A DNA stretch of 64,000 bases from Carposina sasakii (lineage: Eukaryota > Arthropoda > Insecta > Lepidoptera > Carposinidae). Shown in pieces: positions 61,030-64,000 of the stretch. Position numbers and translations under genes: made by a program. Where the stretch lies: assembly GCA_014607495.2 (NCBI GenBank), contig CP053163.1, positions 5,684,716 to 5,748,715 of the forward strand, given 5' to 3'. Positions within the stretch are counted from its first letter, which is position 1, and each line of letters opens with the position of its first letter. The notes below the pieces were generated by a model. It made no database searches. It was not told where the DNA came from and saw only the letters and a program-made list of their open reading frames with translations.

Positions 61030-61412
61030 GGTGTTTTTATGTAACCACCTTTAACGAAGGGTACGTATTCTATACATGAAATAAAGTAAGTTTATGCCAA
61101 AAAAAATGCTGGGAAAAAAAAAAATTTTTCGAAAAAAATTTTTAAATTCCTTGATCCTGCGAAATTTATAGTGTCTAGTGTTTATGTTAGTTTTTTTATA
61201 GACAGATATTAATAATTTTTCGTGAAAAAATCCTGCTACGCGCGTCTATGTGCATTTATGCAGAAAAACGCAGTCTATTTACTCAACTTTGGACCCTAAT
61301 ATTTTGGAAACCAGACACTTCCCAGGTATGCTTCCATGGAGAAAAATGATCGTGATGATGAGGAGATTCCGTAGTTTTCGGGAACGTTGACGACCAAAAA
61401 TCATCCTGTATG
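61030..61412. repeat. TACAGGATG MITE family, reverse copy
   Basis: From GGGTGTTTTTATGTAACCACC to TCGACGACCAAAAATCATCCTG-type end sequence, this is the reverse complement of 55302-55685. Confidence 0.75.
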
Positions 61413-61599
61413 TTCTCTGTAGTGGTCTAAGTCATATAAATATTCATAAATATAAATATTCACACACTACACAACACATTAACCTAGTCCCACGTTAAGA
61501 TAAGGTCTTGTGTCGTGGGTACTAAGCAACTTAATAACTTCTCGCTTTAAATAAACCCTTTTATTACATCCTGTATAGTTTAGATTTACAATACGTCGC

Positions 61600-61772
61600 C
61601 TATTTAAAAGACCAATATGGTTTGAAAGTAGTCGGGGGTGGGTAAATGTGGAGCATTTTTGTCCACTCCACTGGGTAGTACCTCTGAAGGTAGTTGAAGA
61701 TCCGCCTGATGACCAGGTCTTCGATCGGCGGACAATCGGGACACACTTGGGCTAGCAGTTGAGGCGCCAGCA
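61600..61772 (-). CDS. second chemosensory protein, last exon only
   Basis: Acceptor TTATTTCAG at 61773 on. It encodes LAPQLLAQVCPDCPPIEDLV, the helix IRRIFNYLQRYYPVEWTKML, and an unusual Pro/aromatic tail (YPPPTTFKPYWSFK), with the stop TAG at 61600-61602. CPDC is the second cysteine pair of the CSP fold, and the exon is homologous to 49539-49678. The matching first exon was not found between 61773 and 64000. It may lie right of the window, or the gene may be a fragment. Confidence 0.78.
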
Positions 61773-62036
61773 CTGAAATAATAAAGAAGTAATTACATAT
61801 TTATGACATGTCTGCCCGTGGCTATTCTAATACGCGATTAAGAATTTCCGGGAGGTGCCCAAGTAGCACAAGAGGCTGTATAGCAACTGAATATTGGACT
61901 ACAATTACCCTTGAAGTGGTATAAGAAAGCTGCATAAAAGCTGATTCCGAGCTTATTCAGCCCTTAAACCACTTAAATGGGCACAAATTATTCAGCTCTA
62001 ATGTCACATAAGCTGCTTAAGAGCGCAGAATCAGAT

Positions 62037-62290
62037 ATTTAAGAGAGTTATAAGGGTTAACAGGTGTTGTAAGAGCTGAATATCAACTAGTTAAGAGACC
62101 ATGTTACTCTTTATTCAGCTGAATACCTAAGTAATGTATCACAACGGGCCTGTTGTTGGTAGAAGCAGAAATTTAAGAGAGTTATAAGGGGTAACATGTG
62201 TTCTAAGAGCTGAATATCAACTGGTTGAGAGACCATGTTACTCTTTATTCAGCTGAATACCTCAGTAATGTATCACAATGGGCCTGTTGG
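62037..62290. repeat. tandem duplication, about 134-bp period
   Basis: ATTTAAGAGAGTTATAAGGG..ACCATGTTACTCTTTATTCA..GTATCACAA(C/T)GGGCCTGTTG occurs twice, starting at 62037 and 62171, with a handful of substitutions. Confidence 0.85.
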
Positions 62291-62774
62291 TGACGCGTGA
62301 CTATAGAAAATAATATTTTTGTATATTCATTTTATTTATTATTGAAAAGTGACCGTAGTAACTTGTGACAACATAAACGTAAACGCCATATTAATGGCAG
62401 TGTCGTTTCATAATATATTTATTGGTACCTAAGTAAACGGAACAGTTTTCTTTATTAGTGCAAGAAAAATGTGTGGGAATGCAAGTTTACTGACATTATA
62501 TATGTATATTGTCTAAGAAAATTTTGGTGCGCTACGAAAATATTGTGTTTTTAAATAATATAGTAATAAATGATGTAAGTAAGCTATGTGTTTTAAAATC
62601 TTGGTCCAATAATTTTCAATAGTTTATACAGAACTATTAAATAAATAGAGACTGTTACGATATAAGAAGTAATACCTAATTTAATAAGTTCGTATTTCAT
62701 GCACAAAACATAAAAAAATGTAAAGTAAATTATAATATTTCTAGGTTAAAATGGTGGTTGATGTAAAACAGCTA

Positions 62775-62935
62775 TGTGAACCGTTATTTATCAAAGGGCT
62801 GTTTAGTGATTCACTTGTGAACCTATATTCATCAAAGGACTGCTTAGTGTTTCACATGTGAACCATTTCTCATTAAAGGGCTGTTAAGCGTTTCACGCGT
62901 GAACCATTACTTATTAAAGAGCTTATTATGTCTTA
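62775..62935. repeat. 41-42-bp tandem repeat with TTCACNNGTGAA palindromes
   Basis: GTGAACC recurs at 62775, 62817, 62858 and 62899, each followed by ..ATT..ATCAAAGG-CTG-TTAG-G-TTCAC. The junctions read TTCACTTGTGAA, TTCACATGTGAA and TTCACGCGTGAA. Confidence 0.8.
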
Positions 62936-63589
62936 GTCTCAATCAAATAAAACCAATCAGTTTAGTTCCCACCTTTAATTTCAGATGGCGCCACTTGGTA
63001 CATATAATTTTTTATTACTGGAGTTCGCTCCTCAACTTAATCTAATTATCAATCTTATAACTACATCTAATCTTATATACTAAATTAGGGCACCAGGAAG
63101 GTTTCCGTGATGTTCGGGTAGGTATCCTTCCGACCTGAAGCAGTGGCGGTTAGCTCAAGATGATATCTTGCTACTTTTTAGAGGGCGTATCGGTAGGCTA
63201 AAACAATGAAATAACAGGGTACTAACCAATTTATAATGTAACTAATCTACGTATTTTAAATAATATTAATAACTTACCCCTCCACCAGATACAATAATAA
63301 CAGATTTTATAACTATTTTGAAATTACAATGACCTTATGTTGTGACTATAGATTGCTAGACTCTCCAACTACCTTCGAGTTCATAATTGACACCTAAACA
63401 TTGTGTCTTAACTTTATTCTAAGTACCCGCAATAACATAAATTATACAATATACATATACACCCTGGCCTTACTAAAAAAAAATTACAAGGTGATTTTTT
63501 TTTTAATACTCTTTAAATCTTTTGCGTGCCAAATCCCTATGTTTTTACCGTTGACGTTATTAAGACGATAAAAATTACGAGAAATTATT

Positions 63590-63800
63590 TCCTAAATAAT
63601 AGCTTTTTCAAATTTAGGTGCTAGTTTTGCCATAAACTGATGCCCTGCTTTTGATAAGGTTTTAGTGTTTTTCCATACGATATCCCCTACTTTAAAGTTA
63701 ACCGGTCTACGTTTGGAGTTGTAATATATACTAGATTTTTGATGAGCTGTTCTAAGATTTCTTTTGACTTTATCTAATACTTTATTATAATTTTTTGTTT
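63590..63800 (-). pseudogene. Ty3/Gypsy integrase C-terminal relic
   Basis: The minus-strand reading gives RRPVNFKVGDIVWKNTKTLS and FMAKLAPKFEKAII, the conserved C-terminal region of Gypsy integrases. Upstream it reads HQKSSIYYNSK. The frame is cut at both ends. The sequence to its left (about 63000-63590) is non-coding and may be the 3' end of the same element. Confidence 0.65.
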
Positions 63801-63809
63801 TATGTTCTA

Positions 63810-64000
63810 TACAGGGTGTTTTTTTGTGGCCACCTTTAACGAAGGGTACGTATTCTATACATGAAATAAAGTAAGTTTATGCCAAAAAAAATGCTGGGAA
63901 TTTTTTTTTTTTTTAATTTTAAATTCCTTGATCGTGCGAAATTTATAGTGTCTAGTATTTATGTTAGTTTTTTTATAGACAGATATTAATTATTTTTCGT
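63810..64000. repeat. TACAGGATG MITE family, copy cut by window end
   Basis: ATACAGGGTGTTTTTTTGTGGCCACC..ATGCCAAAAAAAATGCTGGGA and CTATAAAAAAACTAACATAA-type sequence (reverse), same orientation as 61030-61412. It runs off the right edge. Confidence 0.75.

Overview
The window looks like an AT-rich lepidopteran (moth or butterfly) nuclear chromosome segment. The evidence is spliced genes with GT-AG introns, a chemosensory-protein locus, and a dense load of BEL/Pao, Ty3/Gypsy and PIF/Harbinger elements, palindromic MITEs and dispersed SINE-like repeats of kinds I know from Lepidoptera. The species cannot be named from the sequence alone.

Layout. (1) 1.3-17.5 kb, + strand: eight exons of an SV2-like major-facilitator transporter; the 5' end lies left of the window. 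Its third visible intron holds a complete, young BEL/Pao element (BEL-A, 5828-12924, minus), itself inserted in a palindromic MITE. (2) 18.5-23.1 kb: a duplicate of the 3' end of the next gene, split by a degraded PIF/Harbinger element with a 3-bp TGA target duplication. This could be a true tandem duplication or a false one made by assembly. (3) 23.9-32.3 kb, minus strand: a five-exon gene for a ~2094-residue nuclear protein with an N-terminal PWWP domain, one C2H2 finger and a very long disordered region. (4) 33.55-48.25 kb: a Ty3/Gypsy element (+ strand) whose gag is split by a 9.2-kb BEL/Pao element (BEL-B, 34984-44141, minus; target duplication GTAAC). (5) 49.5-61.8 kb, minus strand: a chemosensory protein gene whose proposed first exon lies about 10 kb upstream, and the last exon of a second one. 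The rest of the right half is MITEs, tandem repeats, an exact-looking 796-bp inverted repeat, and a Gypsy relic near the right edge.

Most unusual signal. The 3' part of the Gypsy element (47383-47687) holds six consecutive hairpins. All share the loop core GCTAACGT(C/A)GTGC, while their stems differ in sequence yet stay complementary, which is the signature of selection on RNA structure. All six lie inside a frame-consistent candidate intron (47377-47784), and the first stem starts directly behind its 5' splice site. Splicing would replace the pol C-terminus with an acidic tail whose stop codon lies in the 3' LTR. A role in splicing control, export of unspliced RNA, or packaging is inference.

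The cellular genes show no operon-like link. They are ordinary neighbours separated by repeats; the transporter and the PWWP gene converge at about 18-24 kb.
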